Assembly: GCF_014164775.1 (NCBI RefSeq)
Contig: NZ_JACJGB010000006.1
Span: forward strand, 62,001 to 126,000
Length of the DNA stretch: 64,000 nt
Direction of reading: 5' to 3'
Origin: Tessaracoccus sp. MC1679
GTDB taxonomy: Bacteria > Actinomycetota > Actinomycetes > Propionibacteriales > Propionibacteriaceae
The notes beneath the pieces were generated by a model that was given only the letters and a program-made list of their open reading frames with translations, searched no databases and was not told where the DNA came from. Shown here in pieces: positions 35,405 to 43,703 of the stretch. The translations under genes were made by a program, and so were the position numbers. Position 1 is the first letter of the stretch; each line of letters opens with the position of its first letter.

Positions 35405-37564
35405 ATGAACAGCACTTTCGACCCGTTGGTCGGTCACGTGCTCGACGACCGCTACGAGATTGTGGCGAAAGTTGCGCGCGGCGGCATGGCCACGGTCTAT
35501 CGCGCGCGCGACCTACGCCTGTCGCGCGCGGTGGCAGTCAAGGTGATGCGCAGCGACCTCGGCGAGGACGACGAGTTCGCGGCCAAGTTCGACCGCGAGG
35601 CCCGCTCCGCCGCCGTGCTCAGCCACCCCGCCGTCGTCAGCGTCTTCGACCAGGGCACCTCGCAGGGGCAGCCCTACATCGTGATGGAGTTCATCGACGG
35701 CGAGACGTTGCGCCGGGTGATCAGCCGGGAGGCCCCGCTGCCCCCCGAGCGGGCGCTGGAGATCTTCGAGCAGGTGGCCGCGGCCCTGGCGGCCGCGCAC
35801 GAGGCCGGGGTGGTGCACCGCGACATCAAGCCCGAGAACGTGATGATCACCACGCGCGGGCAGGTGAAGGTGGCCGACTTCGGGTTGGCGCGCCAGGTGG
35901 GTTCGCCGCAGATGACGGCCACCGGCGTGCTCGTCGGTACCGCCAGCTACCTGCCGCCGGAGCTCGTGACGCACTCGCGGCCGGATTCCCGCAGCGACAT
36001 CTACTCCGCCGGCGTCGTGCTCTTCGAGATGCTCACCGGCCGCAAGCCCCACACCGGCGAGAACAACTACCAGATCGCCTACCGGCACGTGAACGTCGAC
36101 ATCGAGCGGCCGTCGGATCGGCTGGCGGAGATCGGGCACGCGGCGGACTGGCAGATCCCGGACTACATCGACACGATCGTGCTGGCCTGCGTGGCGCGCG
36201 ACCCGCGGGCCCGCATCGCCGACGGCCGGGAGCTGCTCACCGCCGTGCGGCGCGTGCGGCACGAGCTGGCGCGCACCGGCGGGTCGGACAACCCTGCGCT
36301 AGCGGCCGCGATCCTGCCGGCGAGTCCGGCGGAGGACGAGACGGTCGCGGGGTACCCGCGGACCTCGGAGCGCCCCAGGCCGGTGTCGCCGAACTCGCCC
36401 GAGACCGTCGTCGTGCGGCGCGAGGGTGACCAGTGGCGTCCGCAGGGTGGAGGTGTCGCGGGGGGTGGTGTCGCGGGGGCTGGGCTCGCCGCTGGGGTGT
36501 CGATGCCGGGTTCGACGGCTGGGTCGCGGCCTGGGGCCGGGGCTGGGTCGCGGTCGGGGGCGGCCGGGTCGCGCACGGGGCAGTCCCCGGTGTCGCCGAG
36601 ACCTCAGCCGAGCTCAGCTCCCCGCAGCCACCGCACGCCCGTGTTCCCGCAGCTTCACATCTCCCACGACCCTGTGCACCGACGGCGACGCGGGGTGATC
36701 GCGGTGCTGCTGGTCGTGATGCTCACCGCGGGGGCCGGATTCGGCTCGTGGTGGTGGATGGCGGGCCGGTTCACCACGGTCCCCACGATGACCAACCTCA
36801 ACGCCGCTAAGGCCGGGGAGGCCGCCACCGCCAATGCACTGGAGGTGTCCTCCAGCGAGGCGTACTCCGAGACGGTGCCCGCCGGGCTGGTGATCAGCAC
36901 GGATCCGACGGCGGGTGACCGGCTGCTGCGCGGCTCCACGGTCAGCATCGTGATCTCGAAGGGCCCGGAGCGGTACCCGATGCCGGAGGTGGTGGGTGCC
37001 GCGCTGCCGGATGCTGAGCGGGCCATCGTCGAGGGCAGGATGACGGTGGGCACGGTCACGGAGGCGTTCTCCGAGACGGCGCCGGTGGGGCAGGTGCTGA
37101 CGGCGTCTCAGGAGGTGGGGGCGCAGCTGAAGCCTGGCACTGAGATCAACCTGACGGTCTCGAAGGGGCCGGAGCCGATCGCCATCCCCGACACCACCGG
37201 AGAGGTGGCCGACGATGCCGTCAAGCGGCTGGAGGAGCTCGGGTTCAAGGTCAAGGTGCAGGAGGAGAACTCCCCCACCGTCGAGGCCGGCCGCGTGATC
37301 CAGCAGGACGTGAAGTCCGGCAACGGTAAGCGCGGAGACACGATCACGATCACGAAGTCGCTGGGGCCGGTGATGGTGACCATCCCTGAGGTGCGGTTGA
37401 AGAGCACCGAGGAGGCGACGAAGCTGCTGGAGGACCTGGATCTGAAGGTGGAGGTGCGGTTGTCGTCGGACTTCCCGATCGCGTTGAATATCGCCTCCGG
37501 CACCGATCCCGCCGAGGGGACGTCGGTCCCGGTGGGCTCGACGGTGGTTCTCTTCATCGCCTGA
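35405..37564 (+). CDS. PASTA-domain Ser/Thr protein kinase (PknB/PknL type)
   Basis: Membrane kinase thought to sense peptidoglycan fragments or lipid II. The 719-aa product has a complete Hanks kinase domain: VARGGMATVY glycine loop, Lys46, HRDIKPEN (138-145), DFG (158-160) and GTASYLPPE activation-segment end. A Gly/Ser/Pro-rich juxtamembrane stretch follows (about 335-410), then one helix (about 432-457) and four extracellular PASTA repeats to the C-terminus. The juxtamembrane DNA (36450-36600) is low-complexity. By position near metF, prenyl synthase and aroG it corresponds best to mycobacterial PknL, although PknL lacks PASTA domains, so PknB-like is the safer family name. Confidence 0.92.
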   Translation: MNSTFDPLVGHVLDDRYEIVAKVARGGMATVYRARDLRLSRAVAVKVMRSDLGEDDEFAAKFDREARSAAVLSHPAVVSVFDQGTSQGQPYIVMEFIDGETLRRVISREAPLPPERALEIFEQVAAALAAAHEAGVVHRDIKPENVMITTRGQVKVADFGLARQVGSPQMTATGVLVGTASYLPPELVTHSRPDSRSDIYSAGVVLFEMLTGRKPHTGENNYQIAYRHVNVDIERPSDRLAEIGHAADWQIPDYIDTIVLACVARDPRARIADGRELLTAVRRVRHELARTGGSDNPALAAAILPASPAEDETVAGYPRTSERPRPVSPNSPETVVVRREGDQWRPQGGGVAGGGVAGAGLAAGVSMPGSTAGSRPGAGAGSRSGAAGSRTGQSPVSPRPQPSSAPRSHRTPVFPQLHISHDPVHRRRRGVIAVLLVVMLTAGAGFGSWWWMAGRFTTVPTMTNLNAAKAGEAATANALEVSSSEAYSETVPAGLVISTDPTAGDRLLRGSTVSIVISKGPERYPMPEVVGAALPDAERAIVEGRMTVGTVTEAFSETAPVGQVLTASQEVGAQLKPGTEINLTVSKGPEPIAIPDTTGEVADDAVKRLEELGFKVKVQEENSPTVEAGRVIQQDVKSGNGKRGDTITITKSLGPVMVTIPEVRLKSTEEATKLLEDLDLKVEVRLSSDFPIALNIASGTDPAEGTSVPVGSTVVLFIA

Positions 37565-37770
37565 CGCCTGCGTTCAGTCCCCTCGCCTGCGATAAGTCCC
37601 GACGCCTGCGTTAACTCCCCACGCCTGCGTTAACTCCCCACGCCTGCCCTTTATCGCAGGCGCCTCGCAGTCGCCTGCGTTAAGTCACACCGCCCGTGCT
37701 ACAGCGCGGGCCGCGAGACTTAGCGCAGGCGCGAAGGCGGGACAGCGATTTCACACAACCGCAGGCGCCG
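37563..37770. repeat. 19-bp unit array B
   Basis: Directly after the kinase stop come units such as CGCCTGCGATAAGTCCCGA and two identical CGCCTGCGTTAACTCCCCA, each 19 bp. A long hairpin follows, with CGCCTGCGTTAAGTC (about 37672) opposed to GACTTAGCGCAGGCG (about 37717) and nested GC-rich arms. Isolated reverse heads (GCAGGCG) trail to about 37770. This shares the head and period of arrays A and C. Confidence 0.8.
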
Positions 37771-37821
37771 CCAAGGCACCCGTCGACCACGCTCGGAGCC
37801 CGTCGAACGACAGGCACGCGC

Positions 37822-37827
37822 TAGCGT
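37822..37827 (+). promoter_or_regulatory. -10 element of the DMT transporter gene (leaderless)
   Basis: TAGCGT ends six bases before the GTG at 37834. No ribosome-binding site is visible, so the transcript probably begins at the start codon. Confidence 0.5.
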
Positions 37828-37833
37828 GTCCCG

Positions 37834-38730
37834 GTGACCTACCCCCGCGGCGCCTGTCTGCCCGTCGCCGCGCTGCTGGTGGCCGCCGTCGCGTGGGGGT
37901 CCACCGTCGTGGTCACCAAGAGCGCGTTCGCCACCCTCTCCCCGCTCGGCGTCGTCTCCCTGCGGCTGATCCTCACCGGGATCACGCTCGCGCTGATGTT
38001 CCCGCACCGGTTGCGGATGCCGCTGCGGGAGGCGGCCACCGGGGCGGGGCTCGGGTTGCTGCTTCTGGCCGGGTTGGCCACGCAGACGCTGGGCCTGCAG
38101 CTGATCGCGCCGTCGACCACCGGATTCCTCACGGCCACCTACGTGGTGTTCACCGCACTGATCACGGCAGTGTTCCTCCGCCAACGGCAGCCGGCGGCCA
38201 CCTGGGTGGCGGTGGGCTTGACTGTCGCGGGGATCTCGGTGCTGGCGCTGGGGCATGACGGCGGCTCGAGCAACTTCGCCGTCGGCGCCGCGCTCACCCT
38301 GCTGAGCGCCGCCATCTATGCCGTTCACATCGTGCTGCTCGGCCGGCACGTGACCAGGCGCAACGTCATCCAGCTAACCCTCGCCCAGGCAGGGTCCGGC
38401 GCGGTGGCGAGCCTGGTGATCTGGGCGTCGCTGCGCGAGCCGCTGCCGACGGATGCGGTGACGTGGGCCCAGTTGCTGTACCTGGGGATCGTCTGCGGGG
38501 CGGTGGCGTTGCTGCTGCAGAGTTGGGGGCAGAGCCAGGTCGCGGCCACCCCCGCGGCGGTGATCATGTGTACCGAGCCGCTGTGGGCGGCGGTGTTCGC
38601 GGTGGGCTTCGGGTTCGAGCCCTTCACGGTGACGATGGCGGTGGGCGGGTCGCTCGTCATGGCCGCGCTGCTGCTCGCGGTCCTCCCCCGTCGCCCCTCG
38701 ACGATTCCTGAGGTCGCGTCCATCCGCTGA
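37834..38730 (+). CDS. EamA/DMT-superfamily transporter
   Basis: The 298-aa product has ten hydrophobic segments arranged as two EamA halves. Typical stretches are VAWGSTVVVTKSAF in helix 1 and AATPAAVIMCTEPLWAAVF in helix 9. DMT-family proteins export metabolites such as amino acids or nucleosides; the substrate is unknown here. The gene stands alone between array B and a long inverted repeat and is probably transcribed from its own leaderless promoter. Confidence 0.85.
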   Translation: MTYPRGACLPVAALLVAAVAWGSTVVVTKSAFATLSPLGVVSLRLILTGITLALMFPHRLRMPLREAATGAGLGLLLLAGLATQTLGLQLIAPSTTGFLTATYVVFTALITAVFLRQRQPAATWVAVGLTVAGISVLALGHDGGSSNFAVGAALTLLSAAIYAVHIVLLGRHVTRRNVIQLTLAQAGSGAVASLVIWASLREPLPTDAVTWAQLLYLGIVCGAVALLLQSWGQSQVAATPAAVIMCTEPLWAAVFAVGFGFEPFTVTMAVGGSLVMAALLLAVLPRRPSTIPEVASIR

Positions 38731-38741
38731 CCGTTGCCCCT

Positions 38742-38813
38742 CTGCAACTTGCTATCCATAGAGCGGCTTCTGTGGATATACGCAGATGCCGCTCTATGGA
38801 TAGCAAGTTGCAG
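38742..38813. repeat. Perfect 26-bp inverted repeat, 20-base loop
   Basis: Arms 38742-38767 and 38788-38813 are exact complements, with a 20-base loop. The arms are near 50% GC, much lower than the surrounding DNA, and are not followed by a T-run. It starts 12 bases after the DMT transporter stop, so it could end transcription, but its length is far beyond a normal terminator. Confidence 0.9.
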
Positions 38814-38859
38814 GCCCACCCCCGGTCCAGATGCTCCTCGAGTATGTGTAGGTTCGGGC

Positions 38860-38975
38860 CACGACCCTTCGAGACAGGTCCTCGCCGCTCCGCGGGCGGA
38901 CCTTCCTCAGGGAGCGAAGAGATAGAGACAGGTCCACGCCGCTCCGCGGGCGGACCTTCCTCAGGGAACGAGAAA
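38860..38975 (+). repeat. Two tandem copies of a ~54-bp repeat upstream of an unknown gene
   Basis: The unit begins GAGACAGGTCC and ends CTTCCTCAGGG plus a short A/G tail. Copies run from about 38872 and about 38926, and a CCCTTCGAGAC lead-in precedes the first. Each copy can fold through CCGCTCCGCGGGCGG. The lead-in and tail motifs are shared with the 48-bp repeats at 30.0 kb. Confidence 0.7.
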
Positions 38976-38988
38976 GGAACAATCCCCC

Positions 38989-40197
38989 ATGTCCGAGATC
39001 GTCTGGATCCTGTTCGCCGTCGTCGCGCTGGCCGCCGCTGCGGGCGCCGTGTGGGGCATCCGGCGGCATCTGTACGTCAAGGAGCTCACTGAGCGCGGCT
39101 GGACCTTCGTCACGTCCCCGTCGATCGCCATCGCGTACGGACTCAACGTGCCGCCGTTCGGGATGGGGTTCAAGCGCTCTGTCGACGATCAGATCATCGG
39201 CCGTGCCTCCGACGGGACCCAGTTCTCCGCGTTCCGCTACAAGTGCTCGCAGTGGAAGTCGGGCGGCTACGTCGTGACCGTGCCGCTGGGCCGCTCCCTC
39301 CTCCCCGCCGAGGTGTTCCACGGCCCCGCGCCGAAGCTGAGCCTCCCCGGGCAGACGATGGTGCTCGGCGAGCTCACAGCCGCCGCCGGTGATCCGGCCT
39401 ACGCGGAGGCCCTCGTCGAGGCCGCCGCCCCGGCGCTGACCGGGCCGTACCGGGTCACCGTCGACGGCGAGCACCTGGTCCTCGTCGACGCGCCGAAGGA
39501 GGCCGACGGGCTGGCCGCGGCCGTCGAGCAGCTCGCCGCGACACGCGCCCGGATCCTCGCCTCCCCCGCCGCGACATTCAAGGCCCCGCTGCCCCCGCCG
39601 TCGCTCAGCTTCTACGGCCGCCCGGACTGGACCTACGTCCCCCGCGACGACTCGTACCTGCAGCTCCTCGACCACTCCGGTGGCGGCCGCAACCACCAGG
39701 CCCACGACATCATCTTCTCCGACAACGACGGGCTCCCCTTCCTCCGCCTGCGCCACGAGTGGGAGACCACCCACACGCGCACCGACGCCCAGGGCCGCAC
39801 CCACACCGAGACCCGCCATCACAGCGAGGAGCTGTGCGAGTTCCGCACCACGTTCCCGTTCCAGGACCTGTCGGTGAACTGGGAGTTGCTGGGGCCGTCG
39901 CAGAAGTTCGAGTGGGAGGACTTCAACCGGCGCTACAAGGTGCGCACCCCCGCGCCGCGGTTCGCCTCTGACGTGATGCATCAGCGCCAGATGGAGTACC
40001 TGATGGCTGGAAACGCGCCGAAGTTCGCGATCTCCGGGGACCGGATCATGGTGGGTGGCGGCGGGAGTTGGGAGCCGGAGGACATCGACGCCGCGTCCAG
40101 GTTCCTGCACGGCTTCTTCGCCCGCGTCCCCGACTTCGTGTGGCGGCAGCTCGGCGCCTGGCCGCGGCCCATCCCAGAGCTGGCCTACGACGCCTGA
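38989..40197 (+). CDS. Membrane-anchored protein of unknown function
   Basis: Not recognised. The 402-aa product has one N-terminal helix (about residues 4-24) and a short basic segment. The rest is a large soluble, presumably cytosolic region rich in aromatic and charged residues, with a His/Thr-rich loop (TTHTRTDAQGRTHTETRHH, about 258-276). It resembles generic actinobacterial proteins that begin with one anchor and carry a beta-rich domain, but no catalytic motif is seen. The start is supported by GAAAGGA about nine bases upstream, at the edge of the 54-bp repeats. Confidence 0.7.
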   Translation: MSEIVWILFAVVALAAAAGAVWGIRRHLYVKELTERGWTFVTSPSIAIAYGLNVPPFGMGFKRSVDDQIIGRASDGTQFSAFRYKCSQWKSGGYVVTVPLGRSLLPAEVFHGPAPKLSLPGQTMVLGELTAAAGDPAYAEALVEAAAPALTGPYRVTVDGEHLVLVDAPKEADGLAAAVEQLAATRARILASPAATFKAPLPPPSLSFYGRPDWTYVPRDDSYLQLLDHSGGGRNHQAHDIIFSDNDGLPFLRLRHEWETTHTRTDAQGRTHTETRHHSEELCEFRTTFPFQDLSVNWELLGPSQKFEWEDFNRRYKVRTPAPRFASDVMHQRQMEYLMAGNAPKFAISGDRIMVGGGGSWEPEDIDAASRFLHGFFARVPDFVWRQLGAWPRPIPELAYDA

Positions 40198-40254
40198 CCC
40201 ACCGCCTCTGCTGCGGGAGCGGGGGGGGCGACGTGGCCTGGGTGGGGGGAGGGT

Positions 40255-40335
40255 TTGAGCAAATGGCAGGGTTCGCGGTGCGGACCACGCTCAGTTCACG
40301 CGGGAGGCTCTCCGCGAACCCTGCCATTTGCTCAA
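40255..40335. repeat. Perfect 24-bp inverted repeat, 33-base loop
   Basis: Arms 40255-40278 and 40312-40335 are exact complements around a 33-base loop. Arm sequence is unrelated to the inverted repeat at 38742, but size, position after a + strand stop and lower GC are the same. No T-run follows. Confidence 0.9.
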
Positions 40336-40366
40336 CGCCCCCCGGTCCACCGCCGAGGAGAGGGGG

Positions 40367-40485
40367 GTCAGGCCGGCGCCGCAGCTAGGCCGACGCCGCA
40401 GACAGGCCGACGCCGCAGTCAGGCCGACGCCGCAGACAGGCCGACGCCGCAGGCAGATCGACGCCGCAGTCAGGCCGTCGCCGCG
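40367..40485. repeat. 17-bp tandem repeat reaching into the end of ltaA
   Basis: Seven units of 17 bp, consensus GNCAGGCCGACGCCGCA, run from 40367 to 40485. The last unit contains the ltaA stop codon (complement at 40470-40472) and its final residues (ATA). The array therefore abuts and probably grew from, or into, the 3' end of that gene. Confidence 0.85.
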
Positions 40486-41498
40486 GCCAGCGCGGCGCCG
40501 ATGAGGGCGCCCGCCCCGCGACACTCCTCCTCAGTGACATCCATGTGCGTCACGGCCCGCAGCGACGACGGCCCGAGCACGCTGACCTTCACCCCCTGCT
40601 CGGCCAGCCGCGCAGCCACCGCAGGGGCCCCGGCCACCGGGATCAGCACGATGTTTGTCTCCACCGAGGCCTCGTCGACCGCGCCCGGGCACGCCTCGTT
40701 GATGGCCCTGGCCAGCGTCGACGCCGCCCGGTGGTCATCGACGATCCGATCCATGTTGTGCTCGATCGCAAACAGCCCCGCGGCCGCCAGCAGCCCTGCC
40801 TGACGCCACCCGGCGCCCAGCCGCTTGCGCTGCACGCGGGCCCGCGCCATCTCGTCGGCCGTCCCCACGAGGACGCTTCCGACGGGGGCGCCGAGCCCCT
40901 TGGACAAGCAGAAGGAGACGGTGTCGAACAAGGACCCGTAGTCGCTCAACGCCCGGCCCGTCACCGCGACAGCATTGCCCAACCGGGCCCCGTCGAGGTG
41001 CGTGGCGACACCGAAGCCCCGCGCTCCCTCGCTGAGGGCGCTGAGCTCGGCGAAGGACTGCACGGTGCCGCCGCCGAAGTTGTGGGTGTCCTCCACCGCG
41101 ACACAGGCGGTCTCCACCAGGTACGGCCGACAGTTCACGGCCACCAGGCTGAGGGCGTCGTCGGCCACCAACCGCCCCGACGTCGAGACCCACGTTCGCA
41201 TCGTCACCCCGTGCAGGGCGCCGTGCGCGCCCATCTCGGCGCGCGCGATGTGCGCGTACGCGTCGCACAGCACCTCGCGGCCGGGCTCGGTGTGCAGCCA
41301 GATGCCGAGCAGGTTGGACAGCGATCCGGTGGCGCAGAACAGCCCCGCCTCCTTGCCGAACAGCCCGGCCACGCGCTGCTCCAGCGCCGCGACACTCGGG
41401 TCCTCGCCGTACACGTCGTCGCCGACGGGGGCCTCGACCATCGCGGCCAGCATGCCGGCGCTGGGCCGGGTGACGGTGTCCGAACGGAGGTCGATCAC
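40470..41498 (-). CDS. ltaA: Low-specificity L-threonine aldolase
   Basis: PLP enzyme cleaving threonine/allo-threonine to glycine and acetaldehyde. The 342-aa product starts VIDLRSDTVTRPSAGM, a hallmark of the family, and has GDDVYGEDPSV, THLDGARLGNA with the cofactor Asp, and SFCLSKGLGAPVGSVL with the PLP lysine near residue 198. The GTG at 41498 overlaps the aroG stop (GTGA), so both are co-translated. The long open frame upstream of that GTG is not used. Its 3' end merges with a 17-bp repeat. Confidence 0.92.
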   Translation of the reverse strand: MIDLRSDTVTRPSAGMLAAMVEAPVGDDVYGEDPSVAALEQRVAGLFGKEAGLFCATGSLSNLLGIWLHTEPGREVLCDAYAHIARAEMGAHGALHGVTMRTWVSTSGRLVADDALSLVAVNCRPYLVETACVAVEDTHNFGGGTVQSFAELSALSEGARGFGVATHLDGARLGNAVAVTGRALSDYGSLFDTVSFCLSKGLGAPVGSVLVGTADEMARARVQRKRLGAGWRQAGLLAAAGLFAIEHNMDRIVDDHRAASTLARAINEACPGAVDEASVETNIVLIPVAGAPAVAARLAEQGVKVSVLGPSSLRAVTHMDVTEEECRGAGALIGAALAAATA

Positions 41499-42880
41499 AG
41501 CTCCCTCGCCATGTATTCCTGGACCGGGTTCACCCGCTTCAGCCGTCCGGAGCGCAGCCGTTGGGCGACGGTGAACGCCAGCTCCAGCGACTGGTTGCGG
41601 TTGAGGCGGGGGTCGCACACCGTCTCGTAGCGGTTGGCGAGGTCCTCCTCCATGAGGTTCATCACGCCGCCGACGCACTCGGTGACGTCGTCGCCGGTGA
41701 GCTCCACGTGCAGGCCGCCGGGCCAGGTGCCGAGCTCCTCGTGGACGTCGAAGAAGCCGTTGACCTCGTCGACGACGTCGGTGAAGGAGCGCGTCTTGTA
41801 GCCGTTGGCGGCCTCGAAGGTGTTGCCGTGCATCGGGTCGCACACCCACGCCACCTTGCGGCCCGTGGCCTCGACGCCCTTGATGACGCCGGGCAGGACG
41901 TCGCGGACCTTCTTCGCGCCCATCCGGGTGATGAAGGTGATGCGTCCGGGGACGCGGTGCGGGTCCAGCCGGTCCGCGAGCGCGATGGCCTGTTCGGCGG
42001 TGGTGGTGGGGCCGAGCTTGATGCCGAGCGGGTTCTGCACGCGGCGCAGCAGCTCCACGTGGGCGCCGTCGAGCTGCCGGGTGCGTTCCCCGATCCACAG
42101 CATGTGGCCGGAGCAGGTGTAGAGCTCCTGCGAGCGGGAGTCGACGCGGGTCAACGCGCGCTCGTACTCGAGCAGCAGCGCCTCGTGGGAGGCGTAGAAG
42201 TCGACGGTGTTGAGGGCCGAATCGTGGACGCCGCAGGCCACCATGAAGGCGAGCGCGCGGTCGATCTCGGAGGCGAGCTCCTCGTATTCGGCCTCGACGG
42301 CGGAGTCGCGGACGAACTGCCCGTTCCAGGTGTGCACGCCGCGGAGGTCGGCGAAGCCGCCCTTGACGAAGGCGCGCACCAGGTTGAGGGTGGCGGCCGA
42401 GGAGTTGTAGACCTGCAGGAGGCGGCCCGGGTCGTGGGCGCGATCCTCGGGGGTGAAGTCGAAGCCGTTGATGGCGTCGCCGCGGTAGGCGGGCAGCGAC
42501 ACGTCTCCGCGGGTCTCCATGTTGTTGGAGCGCGGCTTGGCGTACTGGCCGGCGATGCGGCCCACCTTGACGACGGGGACCTGCGCGGCGTAGGTCATGA
42601 CCACGGCCATCGAGAGCTGGACCAGCAGCTTGGACTTGATGTTCTGCGCGGTGACGGCGTCGAAGGTTTCGGCGCAGTCGCCGCCCTGCAGGAGGAACGC
42701 GCGCCCGTCGGCGACGTCGGCCAACTTGGCGCGGAGGTCGTCGCACTCGCCGGCGAACACCAGTGGGGGCAGCGACTCGAGTGCGTCGATGGTCTTGTCC
42801 AGGGCGGCCTGGTCCGGGTACGACGGCTGCTGGACCATCGGCAGCGCGCGTAGTTCTTCCCGGGAGATGATGCTCGACAT
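41495..42880 (-). CDS. aroG: Class II 3-deoxy-7-phosphoheptulonate synthase
   Basis: First enzyme of the shikimate pathway, joining PEP and erythrose 4-phosphate. The 461-aa plant/actinobacterial class II enzyme shows FLLQGGDCAETFD, VVKVGRIAGQYAKPRS, VWVCDPMHGNT-like metal-site residues (VCDPMHGNTFEA) and RYETVCDPRLNRNQSLELAF. The ATG at 42880 gives the usual N-terminus (MSSIISREELRALP). Upstream in-frame codons are not conserved. TAACCT (complement 42888-42893) lies seven bases before that ATG, suggesting a leaderless mRNA. Confidence 0.95.
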   Translation of the reverse strand: MSSIISREELRALPMVQQPSYPDQAALDKTIDALESLPPLVFAGECDDLRAKLADVADGRAFLLQGGDCAETFDAVTAQNIKSKLLVQLSMAVVMTYAAQVPVVKVGRIAGQYAKPRSNNMETRGDVSLPAYRGDAINGFDFTPEDRAHDPGRLLQVYNSSAATLNLVRAFVKGGFADLRGVHTWNGQFVRDSAVEAEYEELASEIDRALAFMVACGVHDSALNTVDFYASHEALLLEYERALTRVDSRSQELYTCSGHMLWIGERTRQLDGAHVELLRRVQNPLGIKLGPTTTAEQAIALADRLDPHRVPGRITFITRMGAKKVRDVLPGVIKGVEATGRKVAWVCDPMHGNTFEAANGYKTRSFTDVVDEVNGFFDVHEELGTWPGGLHVELTGDDVTECVGGVMNLMEEDLANRYETVCDPRLNRNQSLELAFTVAQRLRSGRLKRVNPVQEYMAREL

Positions 42881-42887
42881 GGTGCGT

Positions 42888-42893
42888 AGGTTA
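42888..42893 (-). promoter_or_regulatory. -10 element of aroG-ltaA (leaderless)
   Basis: TAACCT on the - strand ends seven bases before the aroG ATG, and no Shine-Dalgarno motif is present. Confidence 0.45.
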
Positions 42894-43022
42894 CTGCACC
42901 GCCCGTAGACCCCCCGCCCCGGGAACCGACGGTGGACCGACGGTGGACTCGTCACGGCGTTTCGACGCGCGCTGCGCAGCTCCGCTGCTTTGCGCGGCTC
43001 AACGAGCGGGGGGTGCGGGGAC

Positions 43023-43703
43023 TCAGGCCGAGGGGTCGTGCCACCCCTGATCGATCGCGTACAGCGTCAACTCAACCCGGTTGTGCAGCTGCAACTTCCG
43101 CAACACGTTGTGCACGTGGTTCTGCACAGTCCGGTGCGACACGAACAGCTCGTCGGCGATCTCCCGGTACGCCATCCCCTTCGCCACCCGCCGAAGCACC
43201 TCGATCTCCCGCGACGTCAGCCCCGGGCTCTCCTCGTTGAGCGCCCGCGCCACGTTGACCATGCGGCGGAACTCCCCCAGCACCAGCCCGGCCAGCCCGG
43301 GCGTGAACACCGCGTCGCCCGCCGCGGTCCGACGCACCCCGTCGATCAACTCCTCCTTCGACGCCGACTTCACCAGATATCCCTTCGCGCCGGCCTTCAT
43401 GGCCCGCAGCACGTCGTCGCGCTCCCCCGACGCGGAGATCACCAGCACCTGCAGGTCCGGGAACTCGCGCAGCAACAGCTCGATGCAGGTGGCGCCGTCG
43501 GGCTCGGGGATCTTGAGGTCCATCACCACGATTTCCGGCTTCGCGGCCCGCGCCCGTGCGACGCATTCGACGCCGCTCTTGGCCACCGCGACAATCTCGA
43601 ATCCCACCTCGGTGAGGTCCTCGCTGAGGGCGTCGATCCACATGGGGTGGTCGTCGACGAGCATCACGCGTCGACGCTCGTGGACCTCAGGCGTGTGCGT
43701 CAC
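43023..43703 (-). CDS. NarL/FixJ-type response regulator
   Basis: The 226-aa product has a receiver domain (VMLVDDHPMWIDAL with the acidic pair, phospho-acceptor Asp in VVMDLKIPEPDG, VKSASKEELIDG with the conserved Lys) and a C-terminal LuxR helix-turn-helix (GLTSREIEVLRRVAKGMAYREIAD, SHRTVQNHVHNVLRKLQ). The GTG at 43703 has GGGAG five bases upstream and is preferred over the ATG at 43724. It overlaps the kinase gene by 17 bases. Target genes are unknown. Confidence 0.92.
   Translation of the reverse strand: MTHTPEVHERRRVMLVDDHPMWIDALSEDLTEVGFEIVAVAKSGVECVARARAAKPEIVVMDLKIPEPDGATCIELLLREFPDLQVLVISASGERDDVLRAMKAGAKGYLVKSASKEELIDGVRRTAAGDAVFTPGLAGLVLGEFRRMVNVARALNEESPGLTSREIEVLRRVAKGMAYREIADELFVSHRTVQNHVHNVLRKLQLHNRVELTLYAIDQGWHDPSA

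Noticed and set aside
40470..42746. A 758-aa version of the threonine aldolase
   Set aside because: The upstream part is an out-of-frame reading of aroG; the family N-terminus starts at the GTG at 41498.
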